Notes: a model not told the origin generated them from the sequence alone. A stretch of 59,717 nucleotides of DNA from Betaproteobacteria bacterium Ga0077540 (GCA_001464125.1 LNEP01000013.1:1-59717), one strand, 5' to 3'; positions 29,800 through 39,319 are shown, counted from the first letter of the stretch. Translations and numbers: made by a program.

Positions 29800-30909
29800 A
29801 TGGCTTACTACCAACCGGAACCTCCTTACCAACACGGCGACCAACTCAAAGTCGGCATTTTGCTGGCCAACTTAGGCACACCCGATGCGCCGACCGCCAA
29901 AGCGCTCCGCCCCTATCTGCAACAGTTCTTAATGGATAGGCGTGTGGTGGAAATTCCACGTTTTATTTGGTGCTGGATTTTGCATTGCATTATTTTGGTG
30001 ATACGTCCTAAAAAATCAGCTGAAAAATATGCTCAAGTGTGGACCAGTGAAGGCTCGCCGTTGTTGGTAAACGCTAAAAACCAAGCAAAAAAATTAGAGG
30101 GGTTTTTGGCAGAAAAAATCAAATCTCCATTTGTGGTGGAGTTGGGTATGAGCTATGGCAATCCCAGTATGAAAAGTGCCATTGAGCGCTTAAAAGCGCA
30201 ACATTGCGACCGCATTTTAGTATTTCCGTTGTATCCACAGTACGCCGCCAGCAGCACAGCGGCAGCGTTTGATGCAGTCTGGAAAACCCTGCTAAAAATG
30301 CGTAATGTGCCCGCCATTCGCACCATCAAACATTATCATGACCACCCGGCTTACATCGCTGCATTAGCTGCACAGGTACGCCAACACTGGCGACTGAACG
30401 GCGGCAAACCTTCCAAATTGGTGATGAGCTTTCATGGTGTGCCCAAATTTCACTTAATGAAAGGCGACCCCTACCATTGCGAATGCCACAAAACGGGACG
30501 CTTACTAGCCGAGGCACTTGAACTGAATAAAGACGAATACATGGTGGCGTTTCAATCCCGTTTTGGCAAACAAGAGTGGTTAAAACCTTATTTAGCTAGC
30601 ACCTTGGAAGAACTGGGCAACGCCAAAACCAAACGCATAGATGTGATATGTCCTGGCTTTAGCAGCGACTGTCTTGAAACCTTAGAAGAAATCGCCATGG
30701 AGGGCAAAGAAATTTTTCAACATCATGGCGGTGGTGAATATCACTATATTCCGGCCCTTAACGCTAGCGATGCATGGATACATGCCATGACAGAAATCTC
30801 GCTTGAACATCTGCAAGGTTGGGTAAGTACGGATTGGGATAAGGTAGAAGCAAAACATCAAAGTGAGCTGACAGCTATGCGTGCTAAAGCATTGGGTGCG
30901 CCGCAATAA
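29800..30909 (+). CDS. hemH: Ferrochelatase
   Basis: Inserts Fe(II) into protoporphyrin IX, the last step of heme synthesis. The 369 residues show GILLANLGTPDAP, the metal-site His in MSFHGVP (about 211-216) and CPGFSSDCLETLEEI with the conserved Glu. A hydrophobic stretch near residues 51-68 (FIWCWILHCIILVI) could mediate membrane association. It is likely co-transcribed with hrcA. The hldD promoter overlaps its end. Confidence 0.96.
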   Translation: MAYYQPEPPYQHGDQLKVGILLANLGTPDAPTAKALRPYLQQFLMDRRVVEIPRFIWCWILHCIILVIRPKKSAEKYAQVWTSEGSPLLVNAKNQAKKLEGFLAEKIKSPFVVELGMSYGNPSMKSAIERLKAQHCDRILVFPLYPQYAASSTAAAFDAVWKTLLKMRNVPAIRTIKHYHDHPAYIAALAAQVRQHWRLNGGKPSKLVMSFHGVPKFHLMKGDPYHCECHKTGRLLAEALELNKDEYMVAFQSRFGKQEWLKPYLASTLEELGNAKTKRIDVICPGFSSDCLETLEEIAMEGKEIFQHHGGGEYHYIPALNASDAWIHAMTEISLEHLQGWVSTDWDKVEAKHQSELTAMRAKALGAPQ

Positions 30910-30920
30910 TTCAGTATAAT
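30892..30920 (+). promoter_or_regulatory. Sigma-70 promoter for the heptose operon
   Basis: TTGGGT, 17-bp spacer, perfect TATAAT, starting within the last codons of hemH. The predicted transcript has a leader of about 95 nt before hldD that can fold (CTGATG...CATCAG and ACTTAAC...GTTAAGT pairings). Confidence 0.65.
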
Positions 30921-31021
30921 GCGCGAATACTTAACGGCAGGAATACAGCAGGATTGTGTATTTATCTGATGAGTTGCACGCCATCGTGCATCAGTTAAGT
31001 GGCAAACAAAGGTAAGCAAGC

Positions 31022-32011
31022 ATGATAGTAATTACCGGTGGTGCAGGCATGATTGGTTCTGTCATTGCATGGCATCTCAACACCAAACTCGGTCGTGATG
31101 ATTTAATCATCACAGACCGCATCACGCACGAATCGCAATGGCAAAATCTAGTGCACCGTCATTACGTCGAATATCTGGATAAAGACCAATTGTTTGACTG
31201 GCTAGAAGACAATGAACATGTCACGGCCGTGGTTCACATGGGGGCTATCAGCGCCACCACTGAGCGCGATTTTAATAAACTGGTCGCCGACAATATTCAC
31301 TACTCCCAAGATTTATGGGCTTGGTGTGCAGAACACGATGTGCCATTTTTCTATGCAAGTTCAGCAGCCACTTATGGTGCGGGCGAGCAAGGCTACAGCG
31401 ATATTAGTATTGATAAACTCCGCCCACTTAACGGCTATGGCTACTCCAAGCACTTTTTTGATCAATGGGTGCTGAGGCAGCTGGCAGAGAAACAACCAAC
31501 CCCACCTGCATGGGCTGGTTTTAAGTTTTTTAATGTGTATGGGCCAAACGAATACCACAAAGAACGCATGGCCAGTGTTGCTTTTCACACGTTTAATCAA
31601 TTTAAAGAAACTGGCACCATGAAACTGTTTAAAGGCACCAAAGCTGGCGTGGAAGACGGTATGCAATTGCGTGACTTTGTCTATGTCAAAGACGCGGCTA
31701 GTGTGATTAGTTTCTTTTTAGAGGCAAGTTTGAGCAAACGCGCAGCACCCAATGGCATTTACAACATTGGCACGGGTGAAGCGCGTAGCTTTAAAGATTT
31801 GGCCACCAACGTGATGACCAGCATGGGCCGCGAGCCGCATATTACTTACATTGATATGCCTCAAGATTTACAGGGGAAATATCAGTATTTTACGCAAGCG
31901 CACATGGATAAACTGCGTAAGGCTGGTTACAAAACACCGTTTACTAGTCTGGAAGACGGCGTCAAAGATTATGTTCAAAACTATCTCATGCAAGAGGATC
32001 CGTACTGCTAA
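31022..32011 (+). CDS. hldD: ADP-L-glycero-D-manno-heptose 6-epimerase
   Basis: Last step in making ADP-L-glycero-D-manno-heptose for the LPS inner core. The 329 residues have the NAD site GGAGMIG (6-12), ASSAATYGAG, the catalytic YGYSK and RYFNVYGP-like FFNVYGPNEYHK. It is slightly longer than the E. coli enzyme (310). First gene of hldD-gmhA-hldE-waaF, which together run the heptose pathway from sedoheptulose-7-P to transfer onto the core. Confidence 0.96.
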   Translation: MIVITGGAGMIGSVIAWHLNTKLGRDDLIITDRITHESQWQNLVHRHYVEYLDKDQLFDWLEDNEHVTAVVHMGAISATTERDFNKLVADNIHYSQDLWAWCAEHDVPFFYASSAATYGAGEQGYSDISIDKLRPLNGYGYSKHFFDQWVLRQLAEKQPTPPAWAGFKFFNVYGPNEYHKERMASVAFHTFNQFKETGTMKLFKGTKAGVEDGMQLRDFVYVKDAASVISFFLEASLSKRAAPNGIYNIGTGEARSFKDLATNVMTSMGREPHITYIDMPQDLQGKYQYFTQAHMDKLRKAGYKTPFTSLEDGVKDYVQNYLMQEDPYC

Positions 32012-32020
32012 TTTAAGCCT

Positions 32021-32590
32021 ATGAACTCAAAATACGTTGATTATTTAAAAGGTGAACATGCTGCACATATGGCCATGTTCAATGCGTTAGAACCCATATT
32101 CCCATTGATTAGCGAGGTGGGTATTGCATTACAACAGTGCATTCAACGTGGTGGTAAAGTATTGATCATGGGTAACGGTGGCAGCGCGGCTGATAGCCAA
32201 CACATTGCCGCTGAAATTGTCGGTCGCTTTAAAAAAGAACGCAAAGGTTTACCTGCGATTGCACTCACCACTGACACATCTATTTTGACATCGGTGGGTA
32301 ATGATTATGGCTACAACTATATTTTTGCGCGCCAGGTTGAAGCTTTGTGTCGCCCAGAAGACATTGTGATTGGCATCACCACCTCTGGGAATAGCGCTAA
32401 CGTTGTCAGCGCAATCGAGGCAGCCAATGCGATCGGTGCGACTACGGTAGGCATGACTGGTGGTAATGGAGGCAAACTGACAGCACTCTGCAAATACAAT
32501 ATCGTGGTACCTTCCAGCGTTACTGCGCGCATTCAAGAAGCGCATATCTTCATCGGCCACTCTCTATGCGAGATTTTAGAGTCTGATTAA
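32021..32590 (+). CDS. gmhA: Phosphoheptose isomerase
   Basis: Converts sedoheptulose 7-phosphate to D-glycero-D-manno-heptose 7-phosphate. The 189-residue SIS-domain protein has MGNGGSAADSQHIAAEIVGRF and TTSGNSANV motifs. The paralogue DiaA is similar, but the position between hldD and hldE, with a one-base overlap to hldE (TAATG), makes GmhA the better call. Sedoheptulose-7-P is also a product of methylotrophic pentose-phosphate/RuMP rearrangements. Confidence 0.93.
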   Translation: MNSKYVDYLKGEHAAHMAMFNALEPIFPLISEVGIALQQCIQRGGKVLIMGNGGSAADSQHIAAEIVGRFKKERKGLPAIALTTDTSILTSVGNDYGYNYIFARQVEALCRPEDIVIGITTSGNSANVVSAIEAANAIGATTVGMTGGNGGKLTALCKYNIVVPSSVTARIQEAHIFIGHSLCEILESD

Positions 32591-34047
32591 TGCAAGTCAC
32601 CCTCCTACAGCACGTTAAACAATTTGGCCAAACCACACAACACGCTCTCGTGATAGGCGATGTCATGTTAGATCGCTATCTGATAGGCGATGTCAGTCGT
32701 ATTTCGCCAGAGGCTCCCGTGCCGATTGTGTTATTAAAGAAGCAGAGTGAGTGTGCGGGTGGTGCATCCAATGTAGCAGCCAATCTTGCTTTGTTAGGTA
32801 TTAAAACGCATATCCTAGGATGTATCGGTAAGGATGCTGAAGGTCAATCATTGACGCAACTGATAAAAGCCAGCAACATTGATACTAAAGGATTAGTCAC
32901 TTCTAGCCACCGACCGACCATTGCCAAGACCCGTATTTTAGGTGGCCACCAACAAATGATGCGGCTTGATCAGGAGAGCCATGCCAGCTTTAATCAAGAA
33001 GAGTCTGCGTTAGTATTGTCAGCGTTTAATGCTGCGCTTGCGCTACAACCTGCGATTGTTATTTTGTCTGACTATGCCAAAGGGCTACTGACAACAGAAG
33101 TCTGTCAAACAATTATCCAAGCATGCCGTCAGGCCAAAATCCCCGTGCTGGTAGACCCCAAGGGGCATGATTACAGCAAATACCAAGGTGCAACCGCGCT
33201 AACGCCCAACAAAAAGGAAACGGCAGAGGCCTGCCATACCAGCGTGAATGATGCAGCGTTGATTGAAAAAGCGCAGCAACTCAAAGCCAGCCTTGGGTTA
33301 CAATTTTTAGCCGTCACCCGCAGCGAGGAAGGCATTACGTTGTTGGATGATGCCACTCACCACTTGCAAGCGGCTGCCCAACAAGTGTTTGATGTTTCTG
33401 GTGCAGGCGATACTGTGATTGCTACTTTAGCTGCAGGACTCATGCATGGCTTAAGCCCTCTAGATAGCTTGGCACTGGCCAATGTAGCTGCGGGCGTGGT
33501 GGTAGGCAAAGTCGGCACTGTACCTATCAGCAAAAATGATTTGATACACGCTCTGGAAGACCAACGCTCCAATGAGCAAGCGCATAAAGTCTGTGATTTA
33601 CCAGCATTGTTGGCTAAAGTCGCCGCATGGAAACAGGCTAAACAGAAGATTGTATTTACCAACGGCTGCTTTGATTTGCTGCATGCCGGGCATGTGACTT
33701 ATCTGGAAGCAGCAAAAAAACGTGGCGACAAGCTAATTTTGGGTCTTAATACCGACCGCTCGGTTAGCGCACTCAAAGGCCCTACACGCCCAGTGGTCAA
33801 TGAGCAAGATCGCGCACGCGTATTGGCGGCATTAGCGTCCGTAGATGCGGTAATTTTATTTGATGAAGACACACCACTCAAACTCATCAACGCCATTCAA
33901 CCCAATATTATTGCCAAAGGCAGCGACTATACGGCAGATCAAGTAGTTGGTGGCAAAGAAGTGTTATCGTGGGGCGGTGAAATTGCGCTGATTGATTTGG
34001 TAGAGGGCCGCAGCACTAGCAATCTGATTAAAAAAATGAACAGCTAA
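32590..34047 (+). CDS. hldE: Bifunctional heptose 7-phosphate kinase / heptose 1-phosphate adenylyltransferase
   Basis: The N-terminal ribokinase-like domain (about 1-325; GDVMLDRYLIGDVSRISPEAPVP, DVSGAGDTVIATLAAG) phosphorylates C1. The C-terminal nucleotidyltransferase domain (about 350-485; FTNGCFDLLHAGHV at 356-369, NTDRSV) adds AMP. The fused 485-residue form matches E. coli HldE and not the split HldA/HldC. The start overlaps the gmhA stop by one base. Confidence 0.96.
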   Translation: MQVTLLQHVKQFGQTTQHALVIGDVMLDRYLIGDVSRISPEAPVPIVLLKKQSECAGGASNVAANLALLGIKTHILGCIGKDAEGQSLTQLIKASNIDTKGLVTSSHRPTIAKTRILGGHQQMMRLDQESHASFNQEESALVLSAFNAALALQPAIVILSDYAKGLLTTEVCQTIIQACRQAKIPVLVDPKGHDYSKYQGATALTPNKKETAEACHTSVNDAALIEKAQQLKASLGLQFLAVTRSEEGITLLDDATHHLQAAAQQVFDVSGAGDTVIATLAAGLMHGLSPLDSLALANVAAGVVVGKVGTVPISKNDLIHALEDQRSNEQAHKVCDLPALLAKVAAWKQAKQKIVFTNGCFDLLHAGHVTYLEAAKKRGDKLILGLNTDRSVSALKGPTRPVVNEQDRARVLAALASVDAVILFDEDTPLKLINAIQPNIIAKGSDYTADQVVGGKEVLSWGGEIALIDLVEGRSTSNLIKKMNS

Positions 34048-34062
34048 TTTGGCATATCACCG

Positions 34063-35091
34063 ATGCCAGAAACAACACCAGAAAAAATATTAGTACTTGG
34101 CCCAGCTTGGGTGGGCGATATGGTATTGGCGCAAAGCCTATTTAAAACGCTCAAAGCCAATCAGCCTAATTGCACGATTGATGTAGCAGCACCTGCTTGG
34201 ACGTTACCGTTGCTTGACCGTATGCCAGAAGTGGCAGAAAAAATAGCTTTGCCGTTTAAACATGGTGAATTGGCGTTTTGGAAAAGAATTGCCTTTGGCC
34301 GCGCTTTAAAAAGCAAAAGCTACACCCAAGCGATTATTCTTACTAACTCGTTTAAATCTGCGATACTGCCTTGGGCAGCAGCGATTCCAAAACGTACCAG
34401 CTTTTTAGGTGAAATGCGTTATGGTCTGATTAACGATATACGTACCCTAGATAAAACCAAGCTCAAAATGACGGTACAGCGTTTTGTCACATTAGGACTA
34501 GCGCCCCACGACAACTTACCATCTGTATTGCCAAGACCTGCCTTAACCGCCGATATCGCGCATGCGCAGGCACTATGCCAAGGCCTACAAATCCCACCGC
34601 TAGAAACCCCTGTACTTGGCTTATGCCCAGGTGCTGAATACGGTGAAGCCAAACGCTGGCCAGCCGAGCACTATGCAGAAGTGGCTAATGCAGCCATTAC
34701 CAAAGGTTGGCAAGTATGGTTATTTGGCTCGGACAAAGATATTCCTGTCACTACACAGATTAACCAGTTAACTCAAAATAAGTGTCTCAACTTAGGCGGT
34801 AAAACCAAATTAGGCGACGCGATTGACTTGATGGCACTTTGCCACACTGTAGTGAGCAATGACTCAGGATTAATGCATGTGGCAGCTGCTTTAGATAAAA
34901 AATTGGTCGCTATTTTCGGCTCGTCAGACCCTTACCACACGCCACCAATGCATCCAGATGCAGTAATTGAGTACCTGAAATTAGAGTGCAGCCCTTGCTT
35001 TGAGCGCGAGTGTCCGTTGGGGCATTTAAATTGTTTAACGCAGATTAGGCCACACACCGTCACGCACAGAATTTTTTTAGCTCAGCCATAA
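34063..35091 (+). CDS. waaF: ADP-heptose:LPS heptosyltransferase II
   Basis: GT9 enzyme that adds the second heptose to the inner core. The 342 residues have the GT-B N-terminus ILVLGPAWVGDMVLAQSLFK, GLCPGAEYGEAKRWP and the donor-site SNDSGLMHVAAAL. LKLECSPCFERECPLGHLNC near the end is typical of WaaF. Its last 32 bp overlap the 3' end of the convergent GT2 gene. Confidence 0.95.
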   Translation: MPETTPEKILVLGPAWVGDMVLAQSLFKTLKANQPNCTIDVAAPAWTLPLLDRMPEVAEKIALPFKHGELAFWKRIAFGRALKSKSYTQAIILTNSFKSAILPWAAAIPKRTSFLGEMRYGLINDIRTLDKTKLKMTVQRFVTLGLAPHDNLPSVLPRPALTADIAHAQALCQGLQIPPLETPVLGLCPGAEYGEAKRWPAEHYAEVANAAITKGWQVWLFGSDKDIPVTTQINQLTQNKCLNLGGKTKLGDAIDLMALCHTVVSNDSGLMHVAAALDKKLVAIFGSSDPYHTPPMHPDAVIEYLKLECSPCFERECPLGHLNCLTQIRPHTVTHRIFLAQP

Positions 35092-36022
35092 TGTCAGCCA
35101 ATCGCATGGTTTGACTAGCTTGTATCTCACGTCTAGCTTGTAGCACTTCTGGTAACTTAGTGCACGCCAAATAAAATGCTTTAAGGTTTACCTTATCCAG
35201 TAGCAGCAATTCTCCCAGCAACTGTATGAGCGAAGCCGGAACAGCACAGAACCATAATTGGCTAGCGGACAGATGCATCCATTCCAAAATATAGCGATTT
35301 CTACGACGTATGGTCTTGATGTGGTTCATTTTCACATTTGAACGAATGGAACCGACACTCTGGTGCACGATGTGCGCACTTGGTTCAAAATAGCTGACCC
35401 AGCCTCTGCGCCAGGCGCGCAAACCTAAATCATAGTCTTCACTATAAAACGGTTTGAATATAGGATGAAAGCCTTGTAGCGCATTGAACATAGACTTTCT
35501 GACCATAAATGAGCCGCCATGTGCATAAGCACTGGGCAACTTCTCACCTGCTGCGCGCAGTTTTAATGCTTCATCCAACCGCCAGTTTACTAGCTTGAGT
35601 GTGCCACCTTTAAACTGGCGTAAATTCCATGAGTGACGCTTGACCACGCCTTGCTCATCATAAATCAGCGGATTGACTGAAAAAGTGTTGGCATCGTCGA
35701 AGTATCGCACCAGTGGTGCAAGCAATTGCTCTTCTACTTCCACATCGGAATTTAATAGAAACAGTAGCTCTGTTTCAGCTGCATTCACGCCACTGTGAAT
35801 CGCTTCTGCAAACCCTTTATTTTGCGCATGAATAACAACGTTTACTTGCGGAAATTGGTCTTGTAGCACTTGCAAGCTGTTATCTTGAGAGCCATCATCC
35901 ACCACGATTAAACGAGTCTCACCTGAATAGGCATGCATTGCTTTGAGCACTGAGGGGATATTTTTTTGCAGTAAAGCTGCACCATTAAAGTTTGGGATAA
36001 CGATAGTGACTGGTGGATACAT
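35060..36022 (-). CDS. GT2 family glycosyltransferase (rhamnosyltransferase-like)
   Basis: The 320-residue GT-A enzyme has VTIVIPNFNGAALL, the nucleotide-site VVDDGSQDNSL, the DXD-like NSDVEVE and the acceptor-side FYSEDYDLGLRAWRRGW. The C-terminus carries a hydrophobic patch (QLWFCAVPASLIQLLGELLLL) suggesting membrane association. It is the last gene of the leftward unit HAD-kinase-ligase-GT2 and ends inside the convergent waaF by 32 bp. It likely adds a sugar to the outer core or O-chain; the specificity is unknown. Confidence 0.85.
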   Translation of the reverse strand: MYPPVTIVIPNFNGAALLQKNIPSVLKAMHAYSGETRLIVVDDGSQDNSLQVLQDQFPQVNVVIHAQNKGFAEAIHSGVNAAETELLFLLNSDVEVEEQLLAPLVRYFDDANTFSVNPLIYDEQGVVKRHSWNLRQFKGGTLKLVNWRLDEALKLRAAGEKLPSAYAHGGSFMVRKSMFNALQGFHPIFKPFYSEDYDLGLRAWRRGWVSYFEPSAHIVHQSVGSIRSNVKMNHIKTIRRRNRYILEWMHLSASQLWFCAVPASLIQLLGELLLLDKVNLKAFYLACTKLPEVLQARREIQASQTMRLADIMAELKKFCA

Positions 36023-36023
36023 A

Positions 36024-37226
36024 CTAGGCTTTCTCGTTTATATCCATGTAGCGCATTACACCCATCACCAATGCAATCACGTTCAAATGAATACTTACAA
36101 AAAAAGGTAATGTAATGCTGACCGCTACCAACGTCACTGTAAATAAGGCAAGCAATAGTAAAACCACCATTTGTGTTTCTTGCATAGCTTGAAGGCGAGC
36201 CCTAAAGTAACGAGTAAATAAAGAATAATATATCCAAGATACAAAACCAATTATGGCCACCAGCCCTACCCACCCGAACTGATACAACACTTCAATCACT
36301 GCGTTGTGTGGGCTGTTGTAGGTGATACCTTGCGTTGCATAGTAACGCGAATAGGGTTGAAAATCTTTCTCAAAACCCTCAACCCCATGCCCAAACAACC
36401 ACTGCTGGCGACTGCTCTCTTGCTGCATAGCCCATGTGTCTTCCCAAATTGTGACACGCTCCTCAGTACTCGCATGCATCACCAAATCATCCATACGTGT
36501 TTTGAAGTTGCCAGCATCTGTAAAGAACAGCATAGCAAGTACCAGTCCTGCGAGTGCGATTAAAGTCAATTTCGCACGGCGACGCAGGCATATAAAAACA
36601 ATAAATGTCGCCACTATTAATGCTATCCAAGTGGGTCTGGAAGAGGTACTTAGTAGTAAAAATCCCAACCCTGCGGCAGATGCAGCAAGACCATAGCGCT
36701 GTACACCGCGAGTCCAGTTCGTAGCTATGAATAATGCCGTAACTAAAAATAATGCACTGTAAATCGCTAAATAATGTGGATTTTTTGTAGTGCCATATAT
36801 TTTACCTAGCCCAAATATCCATACTGTTTGAAAGAAGGTATACGCGTAAACAGAAATGATTAATACAGGCACGACATAGGGTTTGATGCTTATATGTTCG
36901 CGCGTCATCAGCACTATCCCCGCCACCAGGCCTGTGGCTAGCAACACATGTCTTGTCGCTTTGACATCCCATGGAAAGTGTAACGTTGCAATCCACTCTA
37001 GGGCAACAAATCCGACCAAAGGCAGTAAGCACTTCAGAAGAATATTGCGAAAATGCTGACTTTGTTGCTGTGCTTGAAAGTAAACTCCCAGGCTGAGCAG
37101 CAACACAAGATAAGCAAAGAATCGATAAGCACCACCCCAAGTGAGTGCCTGAAAAAAGAAGCTAAGTACCACCGCACCACCAAGCGCAAAATGTAGTCTG
37201 GATCTTATTTGATATGATGCGTTCAT
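36024..37226 (-). CDS. waaL: O-antigen ligase-like polymerase (WaaL/Wzy_C family)
   Basis: Integral membrane protein of about 400 residues with 10-12 spans. The large periplasmic loop has WLFGHGVEGFEKDF...YNSPHNAVIEVLYQFGWVGL, holding the conserved His-Asn of WaaL, and RPTWIALIVA precedes it. It would attach undecaprenyl-linked glycan to lipid A-core. ATG 37226 lies 5 bp after the kinase frame ends; a longer frame from ATG 37259 overlaps that gene and adds an 11-residue polar tail, so either start is possible. No O-antigen polymerase gene is nearby, so a polymerase role cannot be excluded. Confidence 0.8.
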   Translation of the reverse strand: MNASYQIRSRLHFALGGAVVLSFFFQALTWGGAYRFFAYLVLLLSLGVYFQAQQQSQHFRNILLKCLLPLVGFVALEWIATLHFPWDVKATRHVLLATGLVAGIVLMTREHISIKPYVVPVLIISVYAYTFFQTVWIFGLGKIYGTTKNPHYLAIYSALFLVTALFIATNWTRGVQRYGLAASAAGLGFLLLSTSSRPTWIALIVATFIVFICLRRRAKLTLIALAGLVLAMLFFTDAGNFKTRMDDLVMHASTEERVTIWEDTWAMQQESSRQQWLFGHGVEGFEKDFQPYSRYYATQGITYNSPHNAVIEVLYQFGWVGLVAIIGFVSWIYYSLFTRYFRARLQAMQETQMVVLLLLALFTVTLVAVSITLPFFVSIHLNVIALVMGVMRYMDINEKA

Positions 37227-37230
37227 AATA

Positions 37231-37926
37231 TTATTGCCTGAATAGATAACGCGCCACATCGGCTTCTTGCATTTTTACATGCTGTGAAGCCGCACAGTAT
37301 GCACTAATCAGTATTTTGATATTAGCTAACCCGAAACTCTCCGCCTCAGCCGCATTGCGCCAATAGCGCGCAAAGTTTCTTTTGCGCCTTCTGCGCTCTA
37401 ATCGCCAGGGAAAAATCGTCATTTCAGAAATATCAATTAAGCCCCATTGCCCCTGTGGCGTTAAGACAATATTACCTGAATGTAGCCCGCGGAAATAAAC
37501 GCCTAAATCATGCAGTCGGGCAATAAACGCACCTAGTGTATGCGCATGCTCCGCGGCCAGTGTATCTTGCGTAAACAATTCCCTTACCGTAACGCCTTGC
37601 AGTGGCGAATACAACACAGCTGTTTTACGATCTACATGCAAATGAAATAGCTGTTTGACTTGAATCGTTGGGATGTTCAGCTGATGCAAGCGCTTTTCAT
37701 TCCTGCAAAAACTTCTGGCATATGAAAACACATTAGCACTGCTAAAAGTGCGTTTGACCCGGAAGATTTTAAGGATATCTCCGCTTTCTAGACGTACCAC
37801 TTTGATCCCAAAATGGTCTTGCTCCAATATTTCCCCTTTGCTCAACCAATCTGCCAACTGTGTCTCTGGCAACAACACACTGCGTTGGTACCAGTTTGTG
37901 AAAAACGCCTTAATCAGGGTAAGCAT
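37231..37926 (-). CDS. Small LPS-kinase-like (Bud32/RIO-fold) protein
   Basis: The 231-residue product has an aminoglycoside/LPS kinase fold: a beta-strand Lys in DILKIFRVKR, then catalytic-loop-like RGLHSGNIVLT and the metal-binding Asp in GLIDISEM. Similar proteins are annotated as toluene-tolerance (Ttg8-like) or lipopolysaccharide kinases. ATG 37926 is chosen; TTG 37947 would overlap the HAD stop as TTGA and is an alternative. It lies between the HAD phosphatase and the O-antigen ligase, so a core-sugar phosphorylation role is plausible but not shown. Confidence 0.7.
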   Translation of the reverse strand: MLTLIKAFFTNWYQRSVLLPETQLADWLSKGEILEQDHFGIKVVRLESGDILKIFRVKRTFSSANVFSYARSFCRNEKRLHQLNIPTIQVKQLFHLHVDRKTAVLYSPLQGVTVRELFTQDTLAAEHAHTLGAFIARLHDLGVYFRGLHSGNIVLTPQGQWGLIDISEMTIFPWRLERRRRKRNFARYWRNAAEAESFGLANIKILISAYCAASQHVKMQEADVARYLFRQ

Positions 37927-37943
37927 GTTTGGTATATGTATTA

Positions 37944-38624
37944 TCAATGGTTGAGCAAGTGTGCAATTGAAGGCAACACTTGAATATCATGCGCTTCACA
38001 GTAGGCTTTCCAATCAGGCACTTCAGTCCAATCACTTAAGAATACAAAATCTAACCCGGCTCGCGTTGCCGCTTCATAGTCGTATTTACTATCGCCCACA
38101 AATAAAGCCGGAAAACGTAAGTGACCACTCGCTTTTTCGCGTGCCAATACTTCATCTTTATTATCAGGACTGCCAAATAACCCACCTGAAAACAGGGTAG
38201 CTAACAGACCACCGGAGGGTAGCAAGCGTTTATGAAATAAATCTCGGATTTCTTGTTGATCGCCACCAGACAATATCATCCAGACCGCATCTGGCGTTTT
38301 TGCTTTCAAGGCTTGCAACCCCTCAGCGATTGTGCAAGCCGACAGCCCCTCTTCCAACTCTTCTGAAAAAGTGTCTAACCAGACTTGAATGGCTTCATCT
38401 GTCACTGGTTGACTCAATACCTCGCGCAAATACCAATCAAACTTATGATAGCGGGAAATACCGCCCAAGCGAACATGGTAATCCACTAAGGCTTGCGCTT
38501 GATCATTTGTCGCGCCCAAGCGTTTAGCCGTTCGGTAATAGGCTTCGGTCTTGACGATATTTGAATCCAAAATGACGCCATCACAATCAAATACGATGGT
38601 TTTATATTCAGCAATATTTAACAA
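37944..38624 (-). CDS. HAD-superfamily phosphatase
   Basis: The 226-residue product is HAD-IA: nucleophile motif I VFDCDGVILDSN, motif II ILSGG, the Lys in NKDEVL and motif IV FVGDSKYDYEAA. There is no in-frame ATG before motif I; the start is TTG 38624 with GGA six bases upstream. It begins the leftward unit with the kinase, ligase and GT2. It is not KdsC (no matching length or motifs) and not obviously GmhB; D,D-heptose 1,7-bisphosphatase (gmhB) is otherwise missing in this window, so that role is conceivable. Substrate unknown. Confidence 0.8.
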   Translation of the reverse strand: MLNIAEYKTIVFDCDGVILDSNIVKTEAYYRTAKRLGATNDQAQALVDYHVRLGGISRYHKFDWYLREVLSQPVTDEAIQVWLDTFSEELEEGLSACTIAEGLQALKAKTPDAVWMILSGGDQQEIRDLFHKRLLPSGGLLATLFSGGLFGSPDNKDEVLAREKASGHLRFPALFVGDSKYDYEAATRAGLDFVFLSDWTEVPDWKAYCEAHDIQVLPSIAHLLNH

Positions 38625-38633
38625 ATCTGTTCC

Positions 38634-38670
38634 AATAAAAAAGGCCTTGTGCCTAACTACACAAAGCCTT
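38634..38670 (-). terminator. Intrinsic terminator after eda
   Basis: On the minus strand AAGGCTTTGTG/CACAAGGCCTT (11 bp with one mismatch) then TTTTTTATT. It ends the edd-eda transcript before the HAD gene. Confidence 0.8.
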
Positions 38671-38692
38671 AATTATACCTTTTAGCAATGGC

Positions 38693-39319
38693 TTAAGCTG
38701 CCTTAATAGCGCTTGCCTCTTTCGCCAATTTAGTAATATGTGCCCAATCACCACGCGCCACAGCATCAGCAGGGGTTAACCAAGTACCGCCGCACACTAC
38801 CACGTTTGGCAATGCCAAGAATTGCGGTGCAGATTCAACCGTCACACCACCAGTTGGACAAAATTTCACATCGCCGAATGGACCAGCAAAGCCTTTTAGC
38901 AAGTTGATGCCACCTACTGCAACTGCTGGGAATAGTTTTAAGAAGTAGTAATCATCGGCATTGGCCATCATAATTTCTGAACCGGTTGAAACACCTGGCA
39001 GCAATGGCAGACCGATTTTACGTGCAAACTGACCTAGCTCACTGGTGTAGCCTGGGCTCACTGCGAATTGACAGCCTGCATCTTTTGAAGCTTGTGCATC
39101 TTTTAAGTTACGCACAGTGCCAGAACCCAAAATAGCATCCGGTACGTGTTTTGCAATTTGCTCCATACCCGCTAAAGCGCATGAAGTACGTAAAGTCACT
39201 TCCAACACCTTGATGCCACCTTCAAGCAAGGCTTCTGCCATTGGCACTGCATCTTCTACGCGGTTAATAACGATCACTGGAATCACGGGACCGTGATTGG
39301 CTAAGTCTAATGTACTCAT
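38693..39319 (-). CDS. eda: KDPG aldolase
   Basis: Splits 2-keto-3-deoxy-6-phosphogluconate into pyruvate and glyceraldehyde-3-phosphate. The 208 residues have the acid-base Glu in LEVTLRT, the Schiff-base Lys in FLKLFPA and FCPTGGV. With edd it completes the Entner-Doudoroff branch, which in RuMP-cycle methylotrophs can be the cleavage route for hexulose-derived 6-phosphogluconate. The adjacent inverted-repeat element lies in the transcript upstream. Confidence 0.96.
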   Translation of the reverse strand: MSTLDLANHGPVIPVIVINRVEDAVPMAEALLEGGIKVLEVTLRTSCALAGMEQIAKHVPDAILGSGTVRNLKDAQASKDAGCQFAVSPGYTSELGQFARKIGLPLLPGVSTGSEIMMANADDYYFLKLFPAVAVGGINLLKGFAGPFGDVKFCPTGGVTVESAPQFLALPNVVVCGGTWLTPADAVARGDWAHITKLAKEASAIKAA

